In this document: positions 38,946 through 46,429 of the stretch, one piece after another
How the letters are laid out: the number at the start of each line of letters is the position of its first letter
Position numbering within the stretch: the first letter of the stretch is position 1
Assembly: GCF_004339565.1 (NCBI RefSeq)
Contig: NZ_SMFZ01000001.1
Span: 2,728,001-2,792,000 of the forward strand
DNA length: 64,000 nucleotides
Direction: 5' to 3'
DNA from: Pseudonocardia endophytica
GTDB taxonomy: Bacteria; Actinomycetota; Actinomycetes; Mycobacteriales; Pseudonocardiaceae
Program-made: the position numbers and the translations under genes
Notes under the pieces: model-generated
Databases searched by the model: none
What the model saw: the letters and a program-made list of their open reading frames with translations, nothing else
Told to the model about the DNA's origin: nothing

Positions 38946-39910
38946 CCGAGGGGGCGGTCGGGGCGTCGGCCACCCCGGAGGCGGCCGACCGCCCGGCGGG
39001 CCGCGCGGCCCCGCTGGGGTGGGCCGCCGTCGCACTCGGCAGTGCCGTGCTCGCCGCCGGCGCGACCGGTGGCCTCACCGGCGGAATGCCCGCCGTCCTG
39101 GCGGCGACGCTCACCCGGGGCGCGATGGACGTCGCGGGCGTCGCCTGCGTGGGCGCCGTGCTCCTCGCGCTGCTCGCGCCGGGGCACGCCGCGGCCGCGG
39201 CACCGGTCCTGCGCGGGGCCGCGACGGTCTGGCTGGGCGCGGGCCTCCTCGACCTCGTGTTCCGCACGGCGCTGGTCCTCGGCAAACCGGTCACCGAGGT
39301 GCAGCCGCCGGACCTGGTCGCGTTCGTCACCGGACCGTCCGCCGGGACCGGGCTCGTCGCGGGCGTCACCGCGGCCGCCCTCGTGCTCGGCTGCTCGATC
39401 GCCGGCCCGCTGGGCGAGTGGCAGGGACCCGGCCCGGCGTGGCTGACGCTGGTGCTCGCACTCGCCGGGCTCGCCGGACCGGCCGCGACCGGCCACGCCA
39501 CCGGGTCCGGTGAGGTGCCGGCGATCGTCGCGGTGGTCCTGCACGCGCCCGCCGCGGCGCTGTGGGTCGGCGGGCTGGCCGCGATGCTCGTCGTCGCCGG
39601 CCAGCGCGACGTGCTGGTCTCGGCGCTCCCCCGTTTCTCCCGGCTGGCCGTTGTCTGCATCACGGTGCTGGCCGTGACCGGCGTGGTCGCCGCCACCGCC
39701 CGGATCGACGCCGTCTCCGAGCTGGCGAGCCCGTACGGCGCACTGCTGTTCGCCAAGGCCGGGTGCCTGCTCGCCGCCGGGGTCCTCGGCGGGCTCACCC
39801 GCCGTCGCCTGCACACCGGTCGCACGCCGGTGCTGACGTGGGCCGGGGTCGAGGTGCTGGTGCTGGCCGTCGCGGTCGGGCTGGCCGGGACGCTCAGTCA
39901 GACGGCCTGA
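38942..39910 (+). CDS. copD: CopD family copper-resistance membrane protein
   Basis: 322 aa integral membrane protein with about eight hydrophobic helices; GLAGPAATGHATGSGE, VLHAPAAALWVGGLAAM and GALLFAKAGCLLAAGVLGG match the CopD domain, including the His residues expected to bind copper. GTG overlaps the copC stop. The end overlaps the convergent pseudouridine synthase by 13 bp. Confidence 0.88.
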   Translation: MTEGAVGASATPEAADRPAGRAAPLGWAAVALGSAVLAAGATGGLTGGMPAVLAATLTRGAMDVAGVACVGAVLLALLAPGHAAAAAPVLRGAATVWLGAGLLDLVFRTALVLGKPVTEVQPPDLVAFVTGPSAGTGLVAGVTAAALVLGCSIAGPLGEWQGPGPAWLTLVLALAGLAGPAATGHATGSGEVPAIVAVVLHAPAAALWVGGLAAMLVVAGQRDVLVSALPRFSRLAVVCITVLAVTGVVAATARIDAVSELASPYGALLFAKAGCLLAAGVLGGLTRRRLHTGRTPVLTWAGVEVLVLAVAVGLAGTLSQTA

Positions 39911-40623
39911 AGCAGTTCTCGGGGGTCGAGCCGGCCCGCGACCGGGTCCCAGAACCCGGCGTCCGGCTCGGCGCGCACGTCGATCCGGCCGTTCGGACCG
40001 TCCAGGGACAGCGCCAGCGAGTGCAGGTGGCAGCGCGGGGCGGGTGGCGCGCTCTTCGGACGGAACAACGGGTCTCCGACGATCGTGTGCCCGACCCAGG
40101 CCAGGTGCACGCGGATCTGGTGTCGGCGTCCGGTCACCGGATGCGCGAGCACGACGACGTCGTCCCCGTCGTCCCACAGCGCCCTGCACTCCGTCGTGGA
40201 CGGGTAGTTCTTGCGCGGCAACAGGTCACCGTCGGCATGCCAGCGCGCCGCGGCCTCGTCGAACCGGATGTCGCCGCGCTCCGCCGCGACCCGCACCCGC
40301 CCGCTGCCGGCGGTCAGCAGCGGCAGGTCGATCGTCGCCTCGGTCGCGAACCCGCCGGGACGGCAGATCGCGAGGTAGGACTTGTCCACGGTGCGCTTCG
40401 CGAACCGGCGGGTCAGCTCCGCGTGCGCGGCCTTCGTCTTGGCCAGCAGCACGACGCCGGACGTGACCTTGTCGATCCGGTTCACCCACTGCAGCGACTC
40501 GCCGTCGTCGGCGGCCATCGTGATCAGGTCGGTGTCGTGGCGCTCGCCCATCACGGACAGGCCGTACGGCTTGTCGACGGCCAACACCGCGTCGTCCTCC
40601 CACAGCACGACGCGCTCCCGCAT
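39898..40623 (-). CDS. RluA family pseudouridine synthase
   Basis: 241 aa, isomerises uridine in rRNA or tRNA. VLWEDDAVLAVDKPYGL starts the fold, WVNRIDKVTSGVVLLAKT holds the catalytic Asp, and HPVTGRRHQIRVHLAWVGH is the RluA signature. No S4 domain, so the RluA/TruC-like short class. ATG 40623 chosen at the first domain residue, with GGTGG upstream. Target base unknown. Confidence 0.92.
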   Translation of the reverse strand: MRERVVLWEDDAVLAVDKPYGLSVMGERHDTDLITMAADDGESLQWVNRIDKVTSGVVLLAKTKAAHAELTRRFAKRTVDKSYLAICRPGGFATEATIDLPLLTAGSGRVRVAAERGDIRFDEAAARWHADGDLLPRKNYPSTTECRALWDDGDDVVVLAHPVTGRRHQIRVHLAWVGHTIVGDPLFRPKSAPPAPRCHLHSLALSLDGPNGRIDVRAEPDAGFWDPVAGRLDPRELLQAV

Positions 40624-40659
40624 CTCGTTCCACCCGCCCACGGGGTCGAGGATGCCGGA

Positions 40660-41481
40660 ATGACCTCCGACGGGTGGACCTGGGACCCCACGCTCTACGC
40701 CGGGAGCGCCGCGTACTACGTGACCGGCCGGGTCCCGTACCCGCCGGGACTCGCCTCCGTCCTGGCACGAGCCCTTCCGACCGACGGGACCGGCCGCCTG
40801 CTCGACGTCGGGTGCGGGCCCGGCTCGCTGACGCTGCTGCTGGCGCCGTTGTTCGACTCGGTGGTGGGCGTCGACGCCGACGCGGAGATGCTCGCCGTGG
40901 CCGCCGGTCAAGCCTCCGACCTGGGCGTCCGGAACGTGACCTGGCGGCACCTGCGTGCCGAGTCCCTGCCCGCCGACCTGCCCACGCCGACCGTGGTCAC
41001 GTTCGCGCAGTCGTTCCACTGGACGGACCGGCCCCGGGTCGCCGCGGCGGTCCGCTCGATGCTCGCCGACGGCGGTGCGCTCGTGCACGTCCACGCCACG
41101 ACCCACGAGGGCGATCCCACGTCCGTCCGGATGCCGCACCCGCAACCACCCCGGGCCGAGATCGGCGCGCTGATCCGGCGCTACCTCGGTGAGCGACGAC
41201 GGGCCGGACGCTCGGTGCGTCCCGAGACGTACGCCCCGAGGCAGGAGGAGACGATCTACCGCGCTGCCGGCTTCCACGGTCCGGAGCGCCACGAGCTGCC
41301 GGAACGCACCGTGACCCGCTCGGCGGAGGAAGTGCGGGCGTCGGTCTACTCACTGTCGAACGCCGCCCCGCACCTGTTCGGAGACCGCTTCGACGAGTTC
41401 GACGCGGACCTTCGCGCGCTGGTGGACGAGGAGACCTACAGCGAACGCCTGCCCGTGATCACGATCGACGTGTGGAGGTGA
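40660..41481 (+). CDS. Class I SAM-dependent methyltransferase
   Basis: 273 aa, Rossmann-fold methyltransferase (Methyltransf_11 type). LLDVGCGPGSLTLLLAPLF is motif I, VVGVDADAEML motif II, and VVTFAQSFHWTD motif post-I/IV. ATG 40660 has GAGG upstream and is divergent from the pseudouridine synthase, 36 bp away. Substrate unknown. Confidence 0.88.
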   Translation: MTSDGWTWDPTLYAGSAAYYVTGRVPYPPGLASVLARALPTDGTGRLLDVGCGPGSLTLLLAPLFDSVVGVDADAEMLAVAAGQASDLGVRNVTWRHLRAESLPADLPTPTVVTFAQSFHWTDRPRVAAAVRSMLADGGALVHVHATTHEGDPTSVRMPHPQPPRAEIGALIRRYLGERRRAGRSVRPETYAPRQEETIYRAAGFHGPERHELPERTVTRSAEEVRASVYSLSNAAPHLFGDRFDEFDADLRALVDEETYSERLPVITIDVWR

Positions 41482-41501
41482 GTTGCCCGCCCGGGCTGCC
41501 G

Positions 41502-41564
41502 GGCCGCCTCGCGATCACCCGTGGGCTCGCACGCGAGGGCTTCACGGTGCTGCTCGCCGCCCGA
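41502..41564 (+). pseudogene. Remnant of a short-chain dehydrogenase (SDR) N-terminus
   Basis: One frame reads ITRGLAREGFTVLLAAR, closely resembling the helix-strand of an SDR Rossmann fold (GLAREGFxVLLAAR). It has no start and loses resemblance after ~21 residues, where it runs antisense into the end of the MerR gene. Best read as a scrap left by a deletion that removed the rest of an SDR gene. Based on one short match. Confidence 0.4.
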
Positions 41565-42252
41565 CGAGTTCGCTCGCCCGGGCCAGAACCCTGATCTGGG
41601 CGGCGTGGTAGTTCTCGGCGAACGCCTGGGCGACCACCGTGTCCGCGGTGCGCTTGCCCCGCGGCGACCTGGATCCCGGATCACGCAACCACGGGAATCT
41701 CGCGTGATCCTCACGGACCGCCGCGGCCACCCGCACGGCCAGCGCCTCGATCGTCCCCTCGTCCGCGTCCTCCGGGAGCACCTCGAACTCCGCCTCGTAC
41801 TCCCGGGATTCCGCAGCGAGCGCACTCAGGTCACCGAGGGACTCGTCCTCCCACACCCGCGAGAACACGGTGAGCAGCGCCCGGTCGCGTGGTCCCAGAT
41901 CACCGGACACCGCACCGAACGCCGACGGGGTGTCCAGCGGCACCCGATGCTCCAGGATCACCGCCATCTCGGCGCGCATGCGTTGCAGCCGCTCGATCGT
42001 CGCGCCCAGCTCGTCATGGACCGCGCGGAGTGCCTCCTCCGGATGCACCGCGGCGCGGATCTCCTTGAGCGGGATCCCGAGCGCGCGCAGGCGCGTGACC
42101 TGGAGAAGTCGGACGAGGTGGGACGTCCGGTACTGCTTGTAGCCGTTCGGCTCGCGTTCGGGCTCGTCGAGCACCCCGACCTGGTGGTAGTGGCGCACCG
42201 CCTTCACCGTCGTGCCGGCGAGCTCGGCGAGCTCACGGGTGCTCCACGCCAC
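41542..42252 (-). CDS. MerR family transcriptional regulator
   Basis: 236 aa. The N-terminal winged HTH starts WSTRELAELAGTTVKAVRHYHQVGVL and PNGYKQYRTSHLVRLLQV, then a dimerisation coiled coil (LKEIRAAVHPEEALRAVHDELGA) and a C-terminal effector region of about 120 residues of no recognised type. GTG 42252 has GGGGGA upstream. The final residues read antisense through the SDR remnant, so the natural C-terminus may have been altered. Its own promoter and two others nearby share a 19-bp-spacer motif, which marks the likely regulon. Confidence 0.9.
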   Translation of the reverse strand: MAWSTRELAELAGTTVKAVRHYHQVGVLDEPEREPNGYKQYRTSHLVRLLQVTRLRALGIPLKEIRAAVHPEEALRAVHDELGATIERLQRMRAEMAVILEHRVPLDTPSAFGAVSGDLGPRDRALLTVFSRVWEDESLGDLSALAAESREYEAEFEVLPEDADEGTIEALAVRVAAAVREDHARFPWLRDPGSRSPRGKRTADTVVAQAFAENYHAAQIRVLARASELVGRRAAP

Positions 42253-42314
42253 GTCGTCCCCCGCTCTCGTCCTCGGGCTTCACGGCGCGCCGCCACAGGG
42301 TGCGCATCCGTGCC

Positions 42315-42345
42315 AGTACAGACCATGCCGTCGGGGCACAGGCAA
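42315..42345 (-). promoter_or_regulatory. MerR-type promoter for the merR gene (19-bp spacer)
   Basis: Minus strand: -35 TTGCCT (42345-42340), 19-bp spacer with the dyad TGCCCCGACGGCA, -10 TGTACT (42320-42315). A 19-bp spacer with a central dyad is the classic MerR-activated layout and predicts autoregulation. Confidence 0.65.
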
Positions 42346-42373
42346 GGGTGTCGACGGCCGCGTCACCGTCGCC

Positions 42374-42404
42374 TTGACCCTGCCCCGACGGCACACCGTT
42401 CACT
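42374..42404 (+). promoter_or_regulatory. MerR-type promoter for the DUF418 gene (19-bp spacer)
   Basis: -35 TTGACC (42374-42379), 19-bp spacer containing TGCCCCGACGGCA, -10 TTCACT (42399-42404). The 13-bp dyad is identical to that in the merR promoter on the opposite strand. Transcription would begin about 155 nt before the DUF418 gene and include the small leader ORF. Confidence 0.65.
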
Positions 42405-42510
42405 CCGGCCGCGGTCGATCACCAGCCACGGTCGCCGCACATCTCCCCGGCCGCCACCGGGGAGCACCCGCCGGACGCGAGCGCTGCGTCGGCCCGAGGA
42501 GGAGGACGAG

Positions 42511-42570
42511 ATGGACAGGACACCGACCGGCGTAGGCGCACCGGTGCACCACGCGAGCGGGCCGGCATGA
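42511..42570 (+). CDS. Possible 19-aa leader peptide coupled to the DUF418 gene
   Basis: ATG 42511 has a strong ribosome site (GAGGAGGAGG, 42496-42505), better than that of the gene it precedes. It encodes MDRTPTGVGAPVHHASGPA and its TGA overlaps the DUF418 ATG (ATGA). It may serve only to load ribosomes onto the downstream gene. No homology can be claimed for so short a peptide. Confidence 0.4.
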   Translation: MDRTPTGVGAPVHHASGPA

Positions 42571-43700
42571 GCACCGTCGCCGGTACACCGACCGCCCGGG
42601 CCGTCGCGCCCGACCTCGCCCGCGGCGCGATGCTGCTGATGATCGCGCTCGCGAACGTCCATCTCTACCTCTACGGCTCTGCCGGGCCGCGCGGCTACCC
42701 GGCGGATCTGGGCCTGGTCGATCAGATCGTCGCCGTGTTCCAGCTGCTGTTCGTCGACGGGCGGGCCTATCCGCTGTTCGCGATGCTCGTCGGCTACGGC
42801 GCCGTCCAGTCCGCACGAGGGCGGGAACCGGGCCGAGCCGTAGGGATCCTGCGCCGCCGCGGGGCCTGGATGATCGCGATCGGTGCGTCGCACGGCGTGC
42901 TGCTGTTCTCCGCGGACATCGTCGGCGCCTACGGCCTGCTGCTGCTCCTGTTCGCCGGGGTCCTGGTGCGCGGCTCCGAGCGCACCCTGCGGGTGATCGC
43001 GCTCGCCGGGCTGCTGGTCACCGGCGCGGTCGGGGTCACGTCGGGCCTGCCCTCCGGTCCCGCCTGGCCCAGCATGACGGTGGCCGAACCGGCCACGGCG
43101 TTCCTTCTGCGCCTGGCCGAGTGGCTGGGCAGCACGGTTGTCTCGGTGCTCACCACGGTCGGGATGCTCGCCCTCGGTGCCCTCGCGGCCCGCCGCGGCG
43201 TTCTCGACGAGCCCGGCCGGTACCGCCCGCTCCTGCTCCGGACCGCCGTCGCCGGGATCTCCGTCGCGGCGGTCACCGGGCTGCCGCTCGCGCTCGCGGC
43301 CGCGGGATGGTGGCAGCCGGCGATCGGACCGGCCCTGCTCTCCGGGGTGCTGCACCAGGCCGGCGGTCTCGCGGGTGGCGTCGGGTTCGGCGCGCTGTTC
43401 GGCCTGCTCGCGACGCGTGCGGCTCCACAGGTGCTGCTCGCCACCGGCCGTCGGTCGTTGTCGAACTACCTGGGCCAGTCCGCGGTCTTCTGTGCCCTGC
43501 TGCCCGCGTGGTCGCTCGGTCTGGGCGCCGACCTGACGGTCTGGCAGGCGTCGCTGCTCGGCGTCGCAACCTGGTTACTCGGGATCGCCGTCTCCGCGAT
43601 CCTCGACCAGGCGGGTCGACGCGGCCCCGCCGAGGTGGTGCTCCGCCGCCTGACCCACGGCAGGCGACCGGCGCGGACCGATCCGCCCCACATCATCTGA
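42567..43700 (+). CDS. DUF418 domain membrane protein
   Basis: 377 aa, about 10 TM helices. APDLARGAMLLMIALANVHLY is the N-terminal family signature and LLATGRRSLSNYLGQSAVF the start of the C-terminal DUF418 domain (GRxSLTxYLxQS). Function of the family is not established; YeiB-like members are often linked to transport or envelope change. The MerR-type promoter upstream suggests induction by the MerR ligand. Confidence 0.88.
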   Translation: MSTVAGTPTARAVAPDLARGAMLLMIALANVHLYLYGSAGPRGYPADLGLVDQIVAVFQLLFVDGRAYPLFAMLVGYGAVQSARGREPGRAVGILRRRGAWMIAIGASHGVLLFSADIVGAYGLLLLLFAGVLVRGSERTLRVIALAGLLVTGAVGVTSGLPSGPAWPSMTVAEPATAFLLRLAEWLGSTVVSVLTTVGMLALGALAARRGVLDEPGRYRPLLLRTAVAGISVAAVTGLPLALAAAGWWQPAIGPALLSGVLHQAGGLAGGVGFGALFGLLATRAAPQVLLATGRRSLSNYLGQSAVFCALLPAWSLGLGADLTVWQASLLGVATWLLGIAVSAILDQAGRRGPAEVVLRRLTHGRRPARTDPPHII

Positions 43701-43915
43701 ACCCGGACACGGACCAGGGGACGGGACCTCAGGCAGTGGCGGCGGCGGATCCGCCGGTGGCGCGGACGAGGTCGCGACGGACGTCGCTCGAGGATGCAGC
43801 GCTCGTCCGACCTTGTCGTGAAGCGGTGCAGGGCGTGTGAAGAACGGTCGGGCGCGAGATGTTCGAGGCCACGCCTCCTCGGTGCCACACACCGAATCGC
43901 AGCTGGGAGCCGGCC

Positions 43916-43946
43916 TTGACCCTGCCCCTGCGGCACAGGAGAAGCT
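43916..43946 (+). promoter_or_regulatory. MerR-type promoter for the CPBP protease gene (19-bp spacer)
   Basis: -35 TTGACC (43916-43921), 19-bp spacer with TGCCCCTGCGGCA, weaker -10 GAAGCT (43941-43946). The first 13 bases (CCTTGACCCTGCC) are the same as in the DUF418 promoter. The start of transcription falls on or next to the ATG at 43953, so the mRNA should be leaderless. Confidence 0.6.
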
Positions 43947-43952
43947 CGTCGC

Positions 43953-44651
43953 ATGGAGATCGCGAACACCGCGCCGCAGGCAAGACCGCGTGTTAGCCGG
44001 CCCGGGTGGCTCGAACTTGTCGTTGGACTCGTCGTCGCCGTCGGCTTATACCTGGTGGGCGGAATCGTCGGCTATCTCGTACCCGAGGACGGACCTCTGT
44101 CTGCCGGACATGTCGCATTCATCGAGTCGGCGGCCGCCCCTGCCGGGGGCTTCCTCGCTGCGGTCCTCGTACGGATCCGCCGTCTTGGCCCGTTCGGGTT
44201 TCACCGAGTCCGCTCCGTCTGGATTCTTGCCGGCGCGGGGGCCGGTAGTGCGTGCTTCTCCCTCAGCTGGCCCGTGTCCTGGCTTCTCGATCCGCTGTTC
44301 CCCGGCTCTGAGGCTGTCCAGCAAACCTACCGGGAAGCGACCCAGCTGAGCCTGCTGTCGCTCGCTGTCACGGTCTTCCTCGGAGGAATCCTGTCTCCGA
44401 TCGGCGAAGAACTGCTGTTCCGGGGCCTCCTTGCCAATTTCCTCTTCCGGTGGGGTCCCTGGGTGGGAGTTCTCGTGAGCGCCGCGATCTTCGCCGTCGC
44501 CCACGGTGTCAACGCTGTGATGCCCGTCGCGTTCGTCGTCGGCGTCGCGGCCGGCGTCCTCTTGCGAGTGTCAGGATCGATGTGGCCCGCGATCGCCGTG
44601 CACATCGTGTACAACTCGGCAGGATTGGTCTATCACGGGATCACGGGCTGA
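43953..44651 (+). CDS. CPBP family intramembrane glutamic endopeptidase
   Basis: 232 aa, about six to seven TM helices. Family motifs: GEELLFRGLLANFLF (catalytic Glu-Glu and Arg), AAIFAVAHGVNAVMPVAF (His), AIAVHIVYNSAGL (His, Asn). Members are CAAX-protease/bacteriocin-processing type membrane proteases. Expressed from a MerR-type promoter like the DUF418 gene. Substrate unknown. Confidence 0.92.
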   Translation: MEIANTAPQARPRVSRPGWLELVVGLVVAVGLYLVGGIVGYLVPEDGPLSAGHVAFIESAAAPAGGFLAAVLVRIRRLGPFGFHRVRSVWILAGAGAGSACFSLSWPVSWLLDPLFPGSEAVQQTYREATQLSLLSLAVTVFLGGILSPIGEELLFRGLLANFLFRWGPWVGVLVSAAIFAVAHGVNAVMPVAFVVGVAAGVLLRVSGSMWPAIAVHIVYNSAGLVYHGITG

Positions 44652-44767
44652 AAGGGGCCGCGCAGTGGCTTCGGGACACGGACAACTGGCCCGAACTGGC
44701 AGGGAACAGCCGACGAGGTCGGACTCCGTGAGATACCCGAGCGCGCCGCCAACGGATACAGCACGGA

Positions 44768-44803
44768 CGAGAACGACTGCTGCAAGCCCATTACGCCAAC
44801 GCG
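44768..44803 (+). pseudogene. Probable serine-recombinase remnant
   Basis: One frame reads RERLLQAHYANA, very like the helix found after the catalytic region of large serine recombinases (RxxLLxAHYAxAVPLDL). The match is short, has no start and is lost on both sides. With tRNA-Ala 80 bp away, it suggests a decayed integrated element. The 232 bp between the CPBP stop and the tRNA contain nothing else I recognise. Confidence 0.35.
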
Positions 44804-44883
44804 CTCAACCGGGCTCAGAACAAGGATAAGGCCGACCCCGGCGAACGACTCCATTGGCAAGGGCTCGAGCCTTGTGCGCGGAG

Positions 44884-44956
44884 TGGAGCTGAGGGGAATC
44901 GAACCCCTGACCTTCTCGATGCGAACGAGACGCGCTACCAACTGCGCTACAGCCCC
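44884..44956 (-). tRNA. tRNA-Ala (anticodon CGC)
   Basis: On the minus strand the sequence folds as a complete cloverleaf: acceptor 5' GGGGCTG against CAGCTCC with the alanine identity pair G3:U70, D arm AGCGCAGTTGGTAGCGC, anticodon stem TCTCG/CGAGA with loop TTCGCAT (CGC anticodon, reads GCG), and T arm with GGTTCGATTCC. The discriminator is A; CCA is not encoded. 73 nt. Confidence 0.96.
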
Positions 44957-44996
44957 GGAGTCCGCCGTCAGGCGGACGTGAGAACCATATCAGGGC

Positions 44997-46175
44997 CTAC
45001 TCGCCGACCGCCGGGCGGTGGTCGGTCGCCCCGACGGCGGCGTCGAGCTCGTCCTCGTCGTCCACGTCGACCAGCGACGTGCCGGACGGGATCGGCGGTG
45101 TCGGGGCCGCACTGATCCGCGGGAGCGACGACGCGTGCTCGGTGCTCTCCGGACCGTCGACGGTCCGGCAGCGGGCGGGCAGGACGCCGAGGGGCTCGCC
45201 GGTGCCGCGGATGCGGCCGGTCTGATCGTCGTCGGCGGTCCAGTCCTCGTCGTCGGTCGCGTCGTCCTCGACAGCGGTCCCGGTGGCGCGCTGCCCCTCC
45301 CGCCGGTCGTCGCGCCGGGTGTCCTCGTCGTCGACGTCCTCGGCGTCGTCGGCGCGGTCGTCGTCAGCGCGGTCGTCGACATCGCGGCCGTCGAACTCCG
45401 CGTCGTCGAACCCGTCGACCTCGACCGGGCGGCGGGGACCGTTCAGGCGCTGGGTGCGCCGGGTGCGGATGTCCTCCTCGAACCGGACCTGGCGGCGCAG
45501 GTAGGTGAGGTAGCCGGCCAGCGCGAGGCCGATGCCGCCCGCGACCCACCAGAACACGTCGGAGACGAGCAGCGCGCAGGCTGCGGCGCCGAGCAGGAGC
45601 ACGAGCAACGCGAGCACCAGCCGCTGGCGGAACGCGTACTTGGCGTGGGCCGTCGCGGCGGCCGCCTCCGGGTCGAACCCCCCGCGGCCGGGGCGGTAGC
45701 TCCTGACTGCAGGTGCCTCTCGGCGGCCGTCCTCCCGGTCGATCTCCCGGTCGATCTCGTCGCGGTCGAGCTCGCGGTCCAGTTCGTCGTCGAACTCCCC
45801 GTCCTCGCGCTCGTCGTCCTGGCTCCCCGTCTCGCGCTCGGAGTCCACGTCGCCGTCGCGTCCGGCCTCGGGGCCGTACCAGTCGCGCTCGTCGACGGGG
45901 CGGTCCCCCGCCTCGTCGACCTCGTCACCCTCCCGCGGTGACGGCACGTCGTCGCGTTGCCGGGCGAGCTCCCCCACCGTCGTCGCGCCGCCGTCGTCGC
46001 GCCGTTCCGTCATGTCCACCTCCGGGATTCGATGCCGCATCGGCCGCTCCAGCACGCGCCCGGACAGCACGGCCGGGCTCAGCCGCGCGACCTCCTGCTG
46101 CCGCCGGGCGACGGCCGGCACCAGAATCAGCAGCCACAGCACGACCAGGCCCGCGAAGATCAGCGAGCTGGGCAT
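44997..46175 (-). CDS. glpR: GlpR/SepX-like divisome membrane protein
   Basis: 392 aa. A short N-terminal TM helix (SSLIFAGLVVLWLLILVPAV) leads to RRQQEVARLSPAVLSGRVLER, the conserved start of actinobacterial GlpR/SepX. A highly charged Asp/Glu/Arg linker (about 60-165), two adjacent TM segments (about 185-230) and a long acidic C-terminus follow. In Corynebacterium GlpR is the membrane receptor for the gephyrin-like Glp that binds FtsZ; in Streptomyces SepX stabilises division septa. ATG 46175 has GGGAGGAGG upstream. Glp lies two genes upstream. Confidence 0.87.
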   Translation of the reverse strand: MPSSLIFAGLVVLWLLILVPAVARRQQEVARLSPAVLSGRVLERPMRHRIPEVDMTERRDDGGATTVGELARQRDDVPSPREGDEVDEAGDRPVDERDWYGPEAGRDGDVDSERETGSQDDEREDGEFDDELDRELDRDEIDREIDREDGRREAPAVRSYRPGRGGFDPEAAAATAHAKYAFRQRLVLALLVLLLGAAACALLVSDVFWWVAGGIGLALAGYLTYLRRQVRFEEDIRTRRTQRLNGPRRPVEVDGFDDAEFDGRDVDDRADDDRADDAEDVDDEDTRRDDRREGQRATGTAVEDDATDDEDWTADDDQTGRIRGTGEPLGVLPARCRTVDGPESTEHASSLPRISAAPTPPIPSGTSLVDVDDEDELDAAVGATDHRPAVGE

Positions 46176-46429
46176 GGGGCTGCCTCCTCCCGACCGGCGC
46201 AGTCCACACGTGACCGCCCCCGACAGCAGGTCACACCCCGTCACCGTAGTTCGCGGACACGCCGCCACCTGGGCGCGACGCGCCGGGTGTCGCCCGGACG
46301 GACGGTGATTCGCGGGAAGAGTGAGGTCCGCGTGGGTGACCTACGACGCCCTGGGTCACGTGTGGCGGGCCCGTGCACCGGTCGGGTCGGCTCCCGGTGC
46401 CGCGATCGGGCGCGCCCGGTCGCGACGAG
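46176..46429. promoter_or_regulatory. glpR upstream region
   Basis: On the minus strand TACGGT (46243-46248) is a candidate -10 for glpR. Two similar inverted repeats flank it: GTGACC/GGTCAC at 46336-46359 (12-bp gap) and at 46210-46234 (13-bp gap). They may bind one regulator. No gene is visible here. Confidence 0.35.

Larger units (their letters stand above)
42253..42566. other. 314-bp divergent intergenic region merR / DUF418
   Basis: Holds two back-to-back MerR-type promoters (42315-42345 and 42374-42404) and a 19-codon leader ORF (42511-42570) with a strong ribosome site. Apart from these I see no gene. Confidence 0.6.

Noticed and set aside
43729-43983. 84-aa minus-strand frame between DUF418 and CPBP genes
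   Set aside because: It runs through the CPBP promoter and start codon, lacks a ribosome site and resembles no known protein.
44633-44941. 102-aa minus-strand frame
   Set aside because: Its start lies inside tRNA-Ala and its first residues (RGSIPLSSTP) are the well-known mistranslation of a tRNA.
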